Below, one piece after another: positions 1-11,074 of a DNA stretch of 64,000 nucleotides. Each line of letters opens with the position of its first letter. The stretch's first letter is position 1. The DNA is taken from assembly GCA_000151295.1 (NCBI GenBank), contig GG745332.1, positions 134,343-198,342 of the forward strand, in the 5' to 3' direction. Made by a program: the position numbers and the translations under genes. This DNA is from Allomyces macrogynus ATCC 38327 (taxonomy: Eukaryota; Blastocladiomycota; Blastocladiomycetes; Blastocladiales; Blastocladiaceae). The notes under the pieces are model-generated. The model was not told the DNA's origin. It saw only the letters and a list, made by a program, of their open reading frames with translations, and did not search any database.

Positions 1-27
1 ATTCGGATTGAATTTGCACAAACATAT

Positions 28-1007
28 TTAGGCTGGTGCTGCAAACTCGGCCATCGCGTACAGTTGCTTGTTATCGAAAATGCGCACCTTGTCGGCCTCG
101 TGCCACTTGGCCGTATCCGTGGCCGCTGCGATCATGGCCTTGGCGACGGTGCCCACCGGGATGGAGATGCCCGTTGGCGAGAGCCACTTGAAGACGGGGA
201 GTACGCCTACAATGGTCGTTGAACTGGAGTTAGCACACATCGTTCATGAGTGTCGAGCAAAGCGGGTCAGTTTGATTCGTACCAAGAGCAATGCACTCGC
301 CCATGCGTGTCCGTCCCTCGCGCTTCCCCTCAATCTCCAGCAACCCCGGGCGCATGATCGAGACGTGCGCAAAGTTCATGTTGCACAGTTCCTGCTCGAT
401 CTTGCCCTTGGTCTGTGGGTAGAGGAACGACGAGTTCGCGTTCGCACCTTTTTTCTTTCCGTCAGTCTCCACTCGCACTCTCCACCCCGAAACGCGCCCA
501 CCAAACGCACCTCCTGCCGAGACGTAGAGAAAGTGCACGTTCGACGACTTGTCATCAACCTTGTTTTCCTCCTCGATCAGCTTGGCCGCGTTCACGACAT
601 AGTCGTGGTCAATCCGAATGAATTTCTCAGCCGACCCAGCGTCGGCGCGCGTCGTGCCGAGCGAACAGAAGGCGACTTGGTAGCCCTTGAAGACGCTGCG
701 CGAGGCCTCGAGGTTCTCAAAGTCGACGACTTGCTGGCGACTGGTGGGGTCGACGTCGGTGAGAATGAGGATCGCACGACAGGCGCATAATGGGGAAGTA
801 CGTACAGCTTCTCCTTGTTGGGCCCCTGGTAGTCGATTTCGCGACGGCCCACGACCGTAACGTGCGCGAACCGCGCGTCGGCCATGAGTTCGCGCAGGAG
901 CGCCTTGCCGACGGCGCCTATTCGCGGCGACTGGTCAGCACTTGCGCTTGTTCGTTGCTGATGATGGTGCACGGACCAGTGTGGCCGAGAACAACGCAAG
1001 AGGTCAT
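28..1007 (-). CDS. HTATIP2: HTATIP2/TIP30-like atypical short-chain dehydrogenase (copy 1, intact)
   Basis: Predicted NAD(P)-binding oxidoreductase of the HTATIP2 (TIP30/CC3) family, 238 aa, close to the 242 aa of the human protein. Five exons on the minus strand: 977-1007, 806-917, 511-740, 283-447, 28-206. All introns are GT-AG and all phases agree. The start is the ATG at 1007, giving MTSCVVLGHTG and a glycine-rich GxxGxxG loop at residues 8-14. Later landmarks are VDFENLE, LGTTRADAG, a YVSAGGA strand and a catalytic-type YPQTK (YxxxK). The C-terminus ends in the family's PVGTVAKAM segment. Human TIP30 is a regulator of transcription and nuclear import, but the role of the fungal protein is unknown. 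A decayed paralogue lies directly upstream in the same orientation. Family assignment is firm; substrate is not known. Confidence 0.8.
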
Positions 1008-1424
1008 GGTGCTGGTCGATATGGTCCTGATCCAAGAAAGTGTTGACTCGACGTGGAGGGCGGAAGCTGAAGATATTTATCAAACTGGCGAAGCTGAGAT
1101 CGTTGCAGCTGGTCGCGGTTGTCGTTGGCTTGGTTGACGGTGTGGCGTTGTGGAGAAGAGAAAGAGGGTCGCGTTGGACGCCTAAGACCGGGTGCACGAT
1201 GACCTTGGATCCGAACATGTTGACAAAGCCGAGCACGCCACATTCAGGCCGTCGACAAGTCCATACCACTATTTACAAACGATATTGCGATCGGAAATAA
1301 TTCCGCGTCGCTTCCTCGACGCCAGCGGGTGGAGAGCGTTTGGCCGGTGTGAACAGAGCTGAAGCGGCGCTGCGAGAGCAATGTACAAACCTGCATCAAC
1401 AGCTCCTATCAGCACGGTTCACGC
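1008..1424. other. Spacer between the two HTATIP2-like copies
   Basis: 417 bp between the stop of the upstream copy and the start of the downstream copy, both on the minus strand. It should carry the promoter of copy 1. I see no convincing TATA element, repeat or coding segment in it. Confidence 0.5.
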
Positions 1425-2415
1425 TTACGCCGGCGCCGCCGCGTTAGCCATCGCGTCGAGCCTTTTGCTGTCAAATATGCGCGCCTGGTCAGCACCGTGC
1501 CATTTCGCCGGGTCCGTGGCCGCGGCGATCAGGGCCTTGGCGACAGTACCGACGGGGGTAGAGAACGTGGGCGCGAAATACTTGACGACCGGCAGAATCG
1601 CTGTCAGACGTTGAGAGCGTCAGTTCACGCCAAGTGCAAGCGTCATCTCGGCCTTGGGACATCGTAGAGGACGACGTACTTAGGAACGCCGACTCGGCAT
1701 AGCGCGTGGGCCCAGCGCGCTTCTCCTCGAACTCGAGGACGCCCGGCCGGACAATCGTGACGCGTGAACAGTTGAGGTCGCTCAGGTCCTTTTCGGTCTG
1801 GCCCTTGGACCGTGGGAACATGAGCGACGAGGTGATGTTGGCGTCTGTTGGATGGCTGGCGTGTGAGCTGAAATCCAAAGTGACCGCGTCCACTCCCTGC
1901 AAGCAATCAAAACGTATAGCCCGACGACACGTAGAGAAAGTGCACGCTCAGCATGTTGCTCTCCACCCTGTTTTTTCCTCGATGAGTTTGGCCGCGTTCA
2001 CGACGTAGTCGTGGTAACATGTCCGCCGACCCAGCGTCAGCACGCGTCGTGCCAAGCAAACATAACGCGACCTGGTGGCCCTTGAAGGCTCTACGTGATG
2101 CTTCGAGATTTTCAAAGTCGACGCCTTTCTGGCGACTGGGACACATTCGGACTGCCAGTGAGCAAAGGGACCGACCAACACGTGTGCTTTTGGAAGCACT
2201 CACAGTTCCTCCTTGTTGGGCCCCTGATAGTCGATTTCGCGGCGACCCACGACCGTGACATGCGCAAACCCTGCGTCGGACATGAGTTCGCACAGGAGCG
2301 CCTTGCTGACCGCGCCTGCAGTGACATGAACATTGCTGGTTGAGATGTCGGGCTGAGTAGAGCACACTTAGGTCGCCAACGGAATGGTATGTCCAAGATC
2401 AACGCAGGAAGTCAT
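1425..2415 (-). pseudogene. HTATIP2-like copy 2, decayed paralogue
   Basis: Same gene plan as the downstream copy; expected exons 2385-2415, 2204-2315, 1914-2135, 1680-1855 and 1425-1600 sum to 717 nt, exactly the length of copy 1. Four defects are visible. The exon 1 donor that is GT in copy 1 reads TT here (after MTSCVDLGHT), and no alternative in-phase donor precedes the TAA. Relative to copy 1, an 11-nt shortening near 2015 and a 1-nt loss in a T-run near 1972 shift and then restore the frame, replacing the DYVVNAAKLIEE helix by unrelated residues. The catalytic YxxxK is FPRSK, so the tyrosine is lost. The exon 3 donor (GTTTTG) is poor. Conserved blocks VDFENLEASR, LGTTRADAGS and PVGTVAKAL remain clear. 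Most likely a pseudogene, though an assembly artefact in part is possible. Confidence 0.7.
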
Positions 2416-3024
2416 GATTGTCGATTTTTCGCGCTGGAGCAGTTGCAGAACGCAGTTGGCTGGGCGCGCCTTGATATATTGTGATCCGGCGAGCTGGCAG
2501 CTGCGCGTTGCCAATGCGTTGCGCGCGCTCCTGGCGAATGCCGCTGGCGGGATCGGTGTAGAGGTCGGCTGCGTGAGGTCAACCACATTTTGTCGAAGGT
2601 GGTGCGGCTTGCTGAGCTGAAGCCGGGAGCTGATCAACGTAGGCGGATGTGGCAACGAATCAAGACTCTCCTTCTCCACCTCACCGTCCTGCCACACCCT
2701 TCACCCACCACGCGACAGTGATGTCAATGTTGGTGCGAGACGTGGCCGCCTGTCTCGCAGGCGCTGCAGCCGCGGCAACGGCGGCAACCGCTTCACCGCG
2801 CGCGATCGGCAACCGCCGCATCCGACGCACGATCCCGACGCATCCGAAGCCTCGACTCTCCGTCAAATACGCGCGCAGGGCCCCCCCGCAATCGCTCTTC
2901 ACTCTGCTCGGCTTGCTGCAACCGCACGAACCAGTATGGATCAGGACGACCCCGCCCCCGCCGCCGCCGAGTTCGACCGCCAGTGACTGACCGCGGCGAC
3001 GTGCTCCAGAACAGCGAAACGACC
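2416..3024. promoter_or_regulatory. Divergent intergenic region with TATA-like element
   Basis: 609 bp between the decayed HTATIP2 copy (minus) and the dienoyl-CoA reductase (plus). A TATATT element at 2474-2479 lies about 60 nt upstream of the minus-strand ATG. A short upstream reading frame (ATG 2936, 16 codons, ends near 2986) precedes the reductase start. Nothing else was recognised. Confidence 0.35.
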
Positions 3025-4328
3025 ATGTCCGCGCCGATCAACACGCCCACGACCGAAATTTTCCGCAAGGACCTGTTTGTCGGCAAGGTCGCGTTTGTGA
3101 CGGGCGGCGGGTCCGGGATTTGCAAGGGGATGACCGAGGCGCTGATGCGGCATGGTACGCTGCGCGCGTTTGTCTGGTCGTGACGATGTCGAATCTGGGA
3201 TGCTCATTTGGTTGTTGCTGGTGGTAGGCTGCGACGCCGTGATCGTGTCGCGCACGCAGTCGAAGCTCGACGAGGCCGCCAAGGAACTCGAGGCCGCGAC
3301 GGGTACGTTTGAGGTGGTGACCACCGTAGTCATCGATGCGAACTTGATCTGACGCGCGCTCCGGGCGTGCGATAGGGCGTACGTGCTACGCGGTCGCGGG
3401 CGATGTTCGGTACGCTCTCGCGATCTCGCTCACTCCCCCAGCTCGCGATCCCGACCCTGACCACCCTCCCACCCCGCCGTTTGCAGGAAGCCCGAGGACC
3501 TTATCAACGCCGTGCAAAAGACCATGGACAAGTTTGGTCGCATTGACATTGTCGTGTGTGGTGCCGCCGGCAATTTCCTCTCACCCGTCGAACACCTGTC
3601 TTACCGCGCCTTCAAGACGGTGGTCGAAATCGACTTGCTCGGCACGTTCAACACGATCAAGGCCTGTCTCGAACCGCTCAAGGCCTCGGGCAATGGTGTC
3701 ATCATCAACGTCACTGCGGCACTGCAGTACTCGGGCAGTCCGCTGCAGGTTCACGCGGTCAGTGCCAAGTCGGGCGTGGATGGGATGACCAAGTACGTTG
3801 TCTTGTGCGCGGAGCGGTGTGTGTGATGCCGGGACGGGATACTGACGGGCGAGTAGAACTATGGCCGTGGAACTCGGCCGGTACGGGATTCGCGTGAACG
3901 GGATCGCGCCGGGCCCGATTGAGGGGACCGAGGGGATGTCGGTACGTTTGTTCTTTCATTTCTCCACCCTGATTCCCTTGCGCCCGAGTCGAGAGACTGA
4001 GTCGTGTGTGGTGTTCATCTCTAGCGCCTGATGCCGCCGGGCATGGAGGACGGGTTCCTCGACTCGATCGCGCTGCGTCGCATGGGCCAGGTGCGCGACA
4101 TTGAGCATGCGACGCTCTACCTCGCGTCGGACGCGGGCGCCTACGTGACGGGCACTGGTACGTGGGCGACTCGTTTTTGCGCAGCCAGGAATGATGCCGC
4201 GGAGCTGACGTTGTGTCGTCGTTCCTTCAGTTCTGGTCGTCGACGGCGGGTCGTGGTTTGCGCAAAACGGCCCACTCGGGATGGGGCTCAACATGTTCCT
4301 GGCCAAGGGCAAGGGGAACAAGCTGTAG
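3025..4328 (+). CDS. SPS19: Peroxisomal-type 2,4-dienoyl-CoA reductase
   Basis: SDR-family NADPH-dependent 2,4-dienoyl-CoA reductase (yeast Sps19 / mammalian DECR2 type), which removes double bonds at even positions so that unsaturated fatty acids can enter beta-oxidation. Seven exons: 3025-3154, 3228-3302, 3376-3409, 3487-3792, 3857-3941, 4025-4157, 4231-4328; 861 nt, 286 aa. Visible motifs are the dinucleotide loop TGGGSGI near residue 25, [16 protein letters not shown] with the catalytic lysine, the [15 protein letters not shown] segment and [10 protein letters not shown] near the end. The start ATG sits in ACCATGTCC. The protein ends in Asn-Lys-Leu, a PTS1-like tripeptide, which suggests peroxisomal import. 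No frame problems. Confidence 0.9.
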
Positions 4329-4573
4329 GTCGGTCGGGTAGAGAATGAGGACGCGGGGTGGAGAACGACAACGAGGGGGGCCTGATTGGGCCCTGAAGCA
4401 TTGGAAAAAAAACAAATGGAAGCATGGTTTATCTCTTTGGAATCGACACATTACTTACACTCCCCCTCCCTCTCACCCCTCGCCACCCCTCCTCTTTCGA
4501 AATTCAACCCATAATCAAAGTCTCGCGCGGCCCTCCTCACCGACCGCGCCTCCCCGCCCGCCGTCCCCGCCGT

Positions 4574-6155
4574 CTAGACGGCGTACATCGGCAAAAAGAA
4601 CTTGAGAATCTCCTGGTAACACACTTCGCAGACCGTATGCTGCAGCTGAATCCCCGGCGTGCGCGCGTCCGCGTGGTCGCGATCCCCGACCGTCGTGTGT
4701 CGGTAATACTGCACCGGCGTCAACCACACGTGCGTCGAACTCGACGCGCCCATCCGGTACTCGGACGCCACGGGACCCATTGTGATATCCACCGTCGGCG
4801 GTGCCGCTGGCCGCACCGGCGAGTCGCCGCGACCGCTCCCGCCCGTGCGGTCGGTACCGCTGCCGCGGGATGAGGAACTGGCGGACGGTGCCGGGGACAT
4901 GGGCATCTGCATCCCCATTTTCCCACGCAATCCAATCACGGGGACGACGCCATTGTCCTCGAAAATCGGGTTCGTATCGCTGACGCGGAACGGGGCCGCG
5001 AGGACCGCGTGGATCTCGTGGTGCGCGAGTTCGGCGAGATACACGAGAATGCGCTTGCAGTACGAGCACGCGAGCCGCGTTTTGCGCTTCTTCTTGCCGT
5101 CGGTGTCGGCCGTGGACGGCCGGTCGGCGCTCGTCGTTCCCGGAAACGCGAGGTACTGTGCGGGCACCAAGTGCGCGCGCTCGTACAGGATCGCCGACGT
5201 CCACAGGATCAACGGCTCGCCGTGCATCGCCAAGAGCCGGCACACGGTCATTTTCATCTTGCGTTTCGGGGCCGTCGCAGAACCAGTGGTACGTGAACCG
5301 CGGCTGCTGGCCCGACGCGACGACCGACAGGATGTGCCGCGTGAATCGTTGGAGCTTGGCGTCGGCAATGAACTCGAACAGGGATTTGCCAAGAATGGCC
5401 GGGGACAGGAGCCGCGCGTGCGCGGGCACGAGCGGGGACGCGCAGTTGGCCTGGATAAAGTCGTTCCAGGTCTTGTCCTCGATCGAGACAAAGTCGCCCG
5501 ACGCATTGGTCACGTAGCAGACTTCGGGCGAGAAGGGGACGTGCAGTTGCTCGTTGGGGGTCGGGAGGCAGTAGACGACGTCGGTGCCGACGACGCGGGG
5601 GGTCAGCGGCGTGAGTGGGCCGGGGACGGCGGCGACGGGCGCCGCGGCGGGGAGCTTGGTCGTGGTCGTCGAGATGGTCGTGGTGGTGCCAGGATGAACG
5701 GCGGTCGACGACGTGTCTGGTCGATGCAGCGCGGTCAGTCCACGGGCACCCGCCGTGGGTACGGCACCCGCGCGCGGATCATGCACCGGAAAGGCCGGGT
5801 AGTCGCGGTCGCGTTGCGCACGCGACGACGACGGTGGCTCCGGGTACCCGAATTCGGCCTTGGACCCGCGCTGCTGGTGGTGGTGGTGGTGGTGGTGGTG
5901 ATGGTGGTGGCCGTGCGCCGGCGCGACCGACGCGGGCGGCGGCGGCGGGGGTGGAGCCGTAAAGACCTCGTTCAGCATGGCTTCAATCGCGCGGTCGGGC
6001 CCGCCAGGGTGCGTGACGGTCGGCACGGTGCCACCGGCAGAGAAGAGCGGCGCGCCTGCGGCAGCAAGATTGGCGTCGGGGTTGGCGGGGTCGGCGGGTC
6101 GGTTGGCGGCAGCCGCCTGCTGCTGGGCGTTGGCGGGCGGGTTGTAGCCGAACAT
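4574..6155 (-). CDS. PAS-like domain protein with two CxxC pairs; one-base frame break
   Basis: Single-exon gene starting at ATG 6155 (MFGYNPP), about 526 aa after one correction. The first 200 residues are low-complexity (Pro, Ala, Thr) and include a run of 11 histidines near 5880-5915. A folded region follows. VCYVTNASGDFVSIEDKTWNDF, then LGKSLFEFIAD and FTYHWFCDGP, resemble the PAS-like module with a C-D-x-P...MxM core found in many bacterial sensory proteins. The C-terminal part has CSYC and CEVC pairs about 150 residues apart, a possible metal site. At 5264-5266 an extra T (A on the coding strand, in CCCGAAACGC) breaks the frame; with one base fewer the product reads CDGPERKMKMTV, exactly the expected core. 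Function unknown; a sensory or redox role is only a guess. Divergent from chorismate synthase. Confidence 0.6.
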
Positions 6156-7717
6156 GTGGGCGCGGCGGCAGCGGGTGCGGTTGCGGTCGAGATGGTCGGG
6201 ACGAAAGTCGACAACGATGGCGCGGGCAAGGTGGTGGAGAAAGCGTTGTGAGGGCTGTTCGGGCACCGAGGGAGAAGGAGAGAACGGGAGGCGTCCTTGC
6301 GCGCAGCGCCAGTCTTCGTGGCGCGGCGGCGCACGGCTTTTATAAGGTTGGCTCGTCGTGTCGTGTGGCACGCGCTGACACCCATCCTGTTTCGGCTCGC
6401 CCTGACCGTGGTGGAAGACGTGCGCCGCGCGACACGGCGCGTCGGACCGACCTGCCGACGGGCCCCTGGCGCGTCCGTCGATGCGTCTGAGACCGACCGG
6501 GGCCGACAGCCCGCCAACGCGTCGCACTGCGGCCGTGTGCTGAAGCGTTGCGTCGCGCGTCGTGGCACATTTTCAGGACGGCGGCCGCCATCCCAACGCG
6601 GCACCTCAGCGTCGTGCTGAACCTGCGCCACCGTCATCTCTTCCTGGCCCGCGGATCGTGGTGACTCAGCGTGTCTCCCACGATCATTCCGGCCGCGGCC
6701 AGAACGCCAGCGCATGCGCGAGCCGTCACTGTGCTCGCGCTCGCAGACGCCATCTGCGCGTGCCAGCGGCCACGGTCGGTGACGAGAGGGCGCTCGGCAA
6801 GCTCGTGCTGGTCGCTCGCGTTGCCATGGCTGGCCACGATCCGGTTGCCAGGAGGGCAGGTCTGGATCCGGTTGCCAGGAGGGCAGGTCTGGGCAGCCGC
6901 GGACTGGCTGGTCGCATCTCGGCCTGCGCTCCACGGCACCGCCGCCGCCGCGGCACGACAGAATGCACGCATCCAGGCCCGCTCGCACACGCAGATCCGC
7001 GGCAGCGACATCGAGCGCGAGCCGGCTTCCGCTTGGCGTTTGCGACAAAGCGCTTGGAGGAACCAAGTGCCTAAACGGAAGTTCTCTCGCTGTGAGGCTC
7101 GTTTCGAAGTGAACGGCCGCAAACCACACATCTGGGCAACGTGACGACCACGTCACTGCAACCGAGCAACAGGCTGTCGTTTGTTGCCTATTGCCACGCT
7201 TCAATCCCACCCATGGCCCCTGCGGCCGACCCACCGAACCGATTTTTACACGGTGGATAGAGCTCAATTAATGGCTGGGAGTCTTTGAGGACGACATTTT
7301 TGCAAGCGCTGATGGCGATTTGCAATGTGCGACCACAGTAGCCTGCTTCACGACGTTCCGCTGCTTTGTAACGTGACGGTTTCAACACATCTGCCACAAG
7401 CAAAAGTTGCAGGCAGAGACAAAGCTGGGCGCGCAGCGCCAGCCCCAAGTTTGCGGCTAGAAAATAATTCACCACGTGCGAATTCCGCTCGACAGATGTG
7501 ACAGGTCCAGCAGACTCGCGGTGGCCTGCTCCCGAGTCACCACCATTGGCGCTGATCGCTCTGTTTGCCGAGTTCCACTCGCTCAAATCGCACCAACTCC
7601 CCACCGTGATTGCCCACACTCTCCGAAGACTTTGCAGCAGCTGCCCGCCCAACCGCGAGCACGATCAGCAACAGCAGCAAGCACGACGACCACGACCACC
7701 ACGATCCACACGACACC
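6156..7717. other. Long intergenic region with a 27-bp direct repeat
   Basis: 1.56 kb of GC-rich sequence between the PAS-like gene (minus) and chorismate synthase (plus). It contains open frames on both strands, but none shows family motifs. The only structure seen is the perfect direct repeat at 6839-6892. Promoters of both flanking genes should lie here. Confidence 0.4.
6839..6892. repeat. Two perfect 27-bp direct repeats
   Basis: The unit beginning ATCCGGTTGCCAGGAGGGCA occurs twice back to back (6839-6865 and 6866-6892) without mismatch. 27 is a multiple of three, but no credible gene covers it. Confidence 0.85.
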
Positions 7718-9223
7718 ATGAGCCACTTTGGCACGCTTTTCCGCGTCTCGACCTTTGGCGAGTCGCACTGCAAAGGCGTCGGGTGCATTGTCGAGGGAGT
7801 GCCGCCGGGCCTGCCGCTCACCGAGGACGACGTGCAGCCGCAGCTCACGCGCCGCCGCCCGGGTCAGTCGGCACTCACGACTCCGGTTCGTACCTGCAAT
7901 CTCTTTCTCTTCCCAACCACGCGCGTACTGACCAACGAACCCGGAATCACATAGCGCGACGAAAAGGACCGCGTCACGATCCTGTCTGGCACCGAAATGG
8001 GCGTGACGCTCGGCACCCCCATCGGTCTGTTTGTGCCCAACCAGGACCAGCGTCCCGGCGACTACTCGGAGACCGACCTCTACCCGCGTCCGAGCCATGC
8101 GGATTACACCTACCTGCAAAAGTACGGCGTCAAGGCGAGTTCCGGTGGGGGCCGGTCCTCGGCGCGCGAAACGATTGGTACGCTTTACTCCTCCTCACCT
8201 CTCAATCGCTACTGTATCGCGTGAGCTGACCCAATCGCTGCGCGAAACGAACGCTAGGCCGCGTCGCTGCCGGCGCGATCGCCGAAAAATACCTCTCTCT
8301 CGCACACAACGTCGAGATCGTGGCGTTCACCTCGTCCATTGGGCCCGTCTCGATCCGCCCGGACCTTGACACGGGCGACCTGCACGCGCACGACCAGTAC
8401 ATGCACCTCCTGTCGACCGTCACGCGCTCGGACGTCGACGCAACCGACGTCCGCTGCCCCGTCCCGACGCACGTCGAGCCCATGCGCCAAGTCATTCTTG
8501 ACTCCCGCGCAAAGCACGACTCGATCGGGGGTACCGTGACCTGCGTCATCCGCAACCCGCCCATTGGCCTCGGCGAACCGTGTTTCGACAAACTCGAAGC
8601 CTCCCTGGCGCACGCGATGTTGTCGATTCCGGCGACCAAGGGGTTCGAAATCGGGTCCGGGTTTGCGGGCACCCGGATGCCGGGGTCGGTACACAATGAC
8701 GCGTGGGTGCCGAAAGCCAATGGGAAATTGGGCACGCGCACGAATTACTCGGGTGGGATCCAGGGCGGGATCTCGAATGGCGAGGCGATTTACTTCACGG
8801 TCGCGTTCAAGCCGGCCGCGACGATTGGGCAGGAGCAGGTGACGACGCGGTATGATGGGGTGGAAGGGAAGTTGGCGGCCCGCGGGAGGCATGATCCGTC
8901 GGTCGTACCGCGCGCGGTGCCGATTGTCGAGGCGATGGCGGCGTTGGTGATCATGGAGTACGCTGTGGTTCGGGTTGGGATGGGAGGTGGGGGCGGTGAC
9001 TGACGGTTGGGTTTGTTCTAGTGCCCTTCTCGTGCAAAACTCGCGCCGCGCCGCGATTGATGCAATTCCGCAGGCGATCCGGGACAAGATTCACGAAAAG
9101 CTCACGGGTAAGGTGTCGGCCGACCAGGTCGCGGCCACGGCCGCTGCGGTGGTGGCACCGGCGGCAGCGTCGGTGGAGAGCGTGCCGGCCACGTCGAACG
9201 GCAAGCCGGCGACGACCAAGTGA
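7718..9223 (+). CDS. ARO2: Chorismate synthase
   Basis: Converts 5-enolpyruvylshikimate-3-phosphate to chorismate, the last step of the shikimate pathway to aromatic amino acids; requires reduced FMN. Four exons: 7718-7885, 7955-8177, 8258-8957, 9022-9223; 1293 nt, 430 aa. It starts [22 protein letters not shown], the family's N-terminal signature, then [48 protein letters not shown] and [11 protein letters not shown]. The ATG sits in ACACCATGAGC. The last 45 residues (Ala/Val/Ser-rich) extend beyond the conserved domain. No separate flavin reductase domain is seen, so whether it is bifunctional like Neurospora/yeast enzymes cannot be judged. Confidence 0.95.
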
Positions 9224-9489
9224 GAGTTGAGTACGCGGTCGAGAAGTGGAAGGAGACCAGTTTTGATATTCATCTTGCGCAGCGCGGCGACGTGGTGGAG
9301 GAAGAGGAGGGAACAAGCGAAAGTAGTAAACACAGAATGTCCCTTGAATTCTTGTATTTTTTACTTCTTGTCTTGGTCCTCGTTGTCGAGGTTTCGGGGC
9401 ACAAACAGCAGCAAACCAAAAAAGCCGGGCACTGCCGTCGTCGCGAATGAAAACCAACGGCCGTGCCCTCTCACAAAATCGAAACCGCT

Positions 9490-10606
9490 TCACGGGTAGG
9501 CCGCGAGCGCAGCGACGCCCTTGGTCGGGAACTGCGCGTCTTGGTACTCGTAGCAGAGGTGGGGCTCGTTCTGGAAATCAAACAGGCGCTTGACCGGGTA
9601 CCCCATGACCAGGTCGTTGGCCGTGTAGACGGTGCCATTGACAGTGCCGTTGTAGGCCGTGAACGCCGCAGGCGTCTTGAGCTGGAAAGTCGTCCACAGG
9701 TAGTCGATGAACGCGTGGTGCACGTAAAAGATGCTAGCGAAGGGGGTGGTGAGCAGAAGAACGGCATGGTCGGGACGGGACGGCGGGAACGTACGGGTCG
9801 TTGGACGAGGTCGGCAGCAGCGCCATGTCGCCGCCAATCATCGAGTGAATGACAAAGTGCGGCCCGCGCTCGACAAAGTACTCCCAGCGGTCATAGTCAC
9901 CACTGTGCAACCGGTTGATCTTGTCGACCAAGTCCTTGTCGGACTTCCACGGGCCGGGCTGCATCTTGCGCTCGACACACGTGCCGTTCTCGCGCTTGAT
10001 GCCGGCTACACAAATGGGCACATCGTTCGCATCAACCACGGCACTCGTCACCAGAACAGGCCGGACAACGTACCAAACGGCCCATCGCGAATGCACCCGC
10101 GCTGGCCCAGGTTACCCGACCCCATGAACGCCGGCGACAGCACGACCGACTGTTCCGGGTGCGCGGCATCGGCCGTCGAGTCCCAGTACGGCAGGCCCGT
10201 GAGCACGCCGTTCGAGGCGGCCACGAGCTCCTCCTCAAAGCCTTTGAGCGAGATGCGGTGGAAGGGCAGGAAACTCGGGTTGAAGTGCGCGAGCGTCAGG
10301 TGCTTCTTGTGCAGCTGCGTGTACCGCGCAATCGCGCCGTTGTCGTGCAGCTATAGTGTGGCGCGGGGCGGACACGAGAGGCGTCAGTTTCACGCCGAGC
10401 CATGGCAATGATGGGTGCAGTGCGTAATTTACCTTGACCATGGCGGCCTGGAACGCACGCAGCTCGGCGCGCGACAGGTCGCGAATCTCCTTGCGCAGGC
10501 GCTTGTTAGCGCATGTCGCCGGAGCGGGCGCGGCGGCCGACGGGAAGGCCGTGGTGAGTGCCACGAGGGCGAGCAGGACGGCGACGAGGATGGTCGTGGG
10601 GTTCAT
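9490..10606 (-). CDS. Secreted tyrosinase (binuclear copper monooxygenase)
   Basis: Tyrosinase copper-binding-domain protein, 301 aa; family members oxidise phenols to quinones. Four exons: 10433-10606, 10074-10350, 9795-10005, 9490-9733 (906 nt, phases consistent). An N-terminal hydrophobic segment (ILVAVLLALVALTTAF) is a signal peptide, so secretion is predicted. Copper A ligands are in HKKH and FLPFHR (with FEEEL following) and copper B ligands in VIHSMIGGDM and IFYVHHAFIDYLW. PYWD and RDGPFAG are also typical. Potential N-glycosylation sites (NGT) occur. The protein is short and ends soon after the second copper site, without the C-terminal shielding domain of mushroom tyrosinases. Divergent from the THADA-like gene. 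Confidence 0.85.
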
Positions 10607-11074
10607 GGTTGTCGATTGGTGGTGGGTCGGTGCGATTGGTCGAGCGTGCAGCGGGCTGGCCGGGACCACAGTCTATTGTCTATATGTCGGGCGGTCGGCG
10701 GCGCGGGTGTCGGTGCGCCGTTTAGATCGCAGTGCGGGCGGTTGCGGTAAGTGTCGGGTGCAGGGTGGTCTAGCAGCGGGCCATCCAGAGCGGGATCGAC
10801 CGTGGGTGGAGAGTGCGTCGCTTGTGGCGAACTGGCAGTGAAACCGGGAGACTGGCCGCAGCCAAAAAGAACGCATGCACGTCGGTGTTTCGCTTCTGTG
10901 TGAGGCGGTAGAGGGGGGCGCCACATGTTGTTCGTTGCCTTGCCACACGACTCGGTGACGTGGACTGACTCAAATGATGCACAGCGCCGAGCAACTCCCG
11001 TTCGTCGAGCATCGCGTCGCGACGGCGGCGACCACCTCGATTGCATTCCAACAACCTGCTCAATACGATGGACC
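10607..11074. promoter_or_regulatory. Divergent promoter region, tyrosinase / THADA-like gene
   Basis: 468 bp between two divergent start codons. No clear TATA box or repeat seen; assigned as promoter only from position. Confidence 0.3.

Noticed and set aside
4782..6251. 489-codon plus-strand open frame opposite the PAS-like gene
   Set aside because: Antisense shadow with arginine/glycine-rich, motif-free product.
5972..7267. Long minus-strand open frame (over 430 codons) overlapping the PAS-like gene start
   Set aside because: Arises from GC-rich composition; no motif, overlaps a better-supported gene in another frame, and contains the 27-bp repeat.
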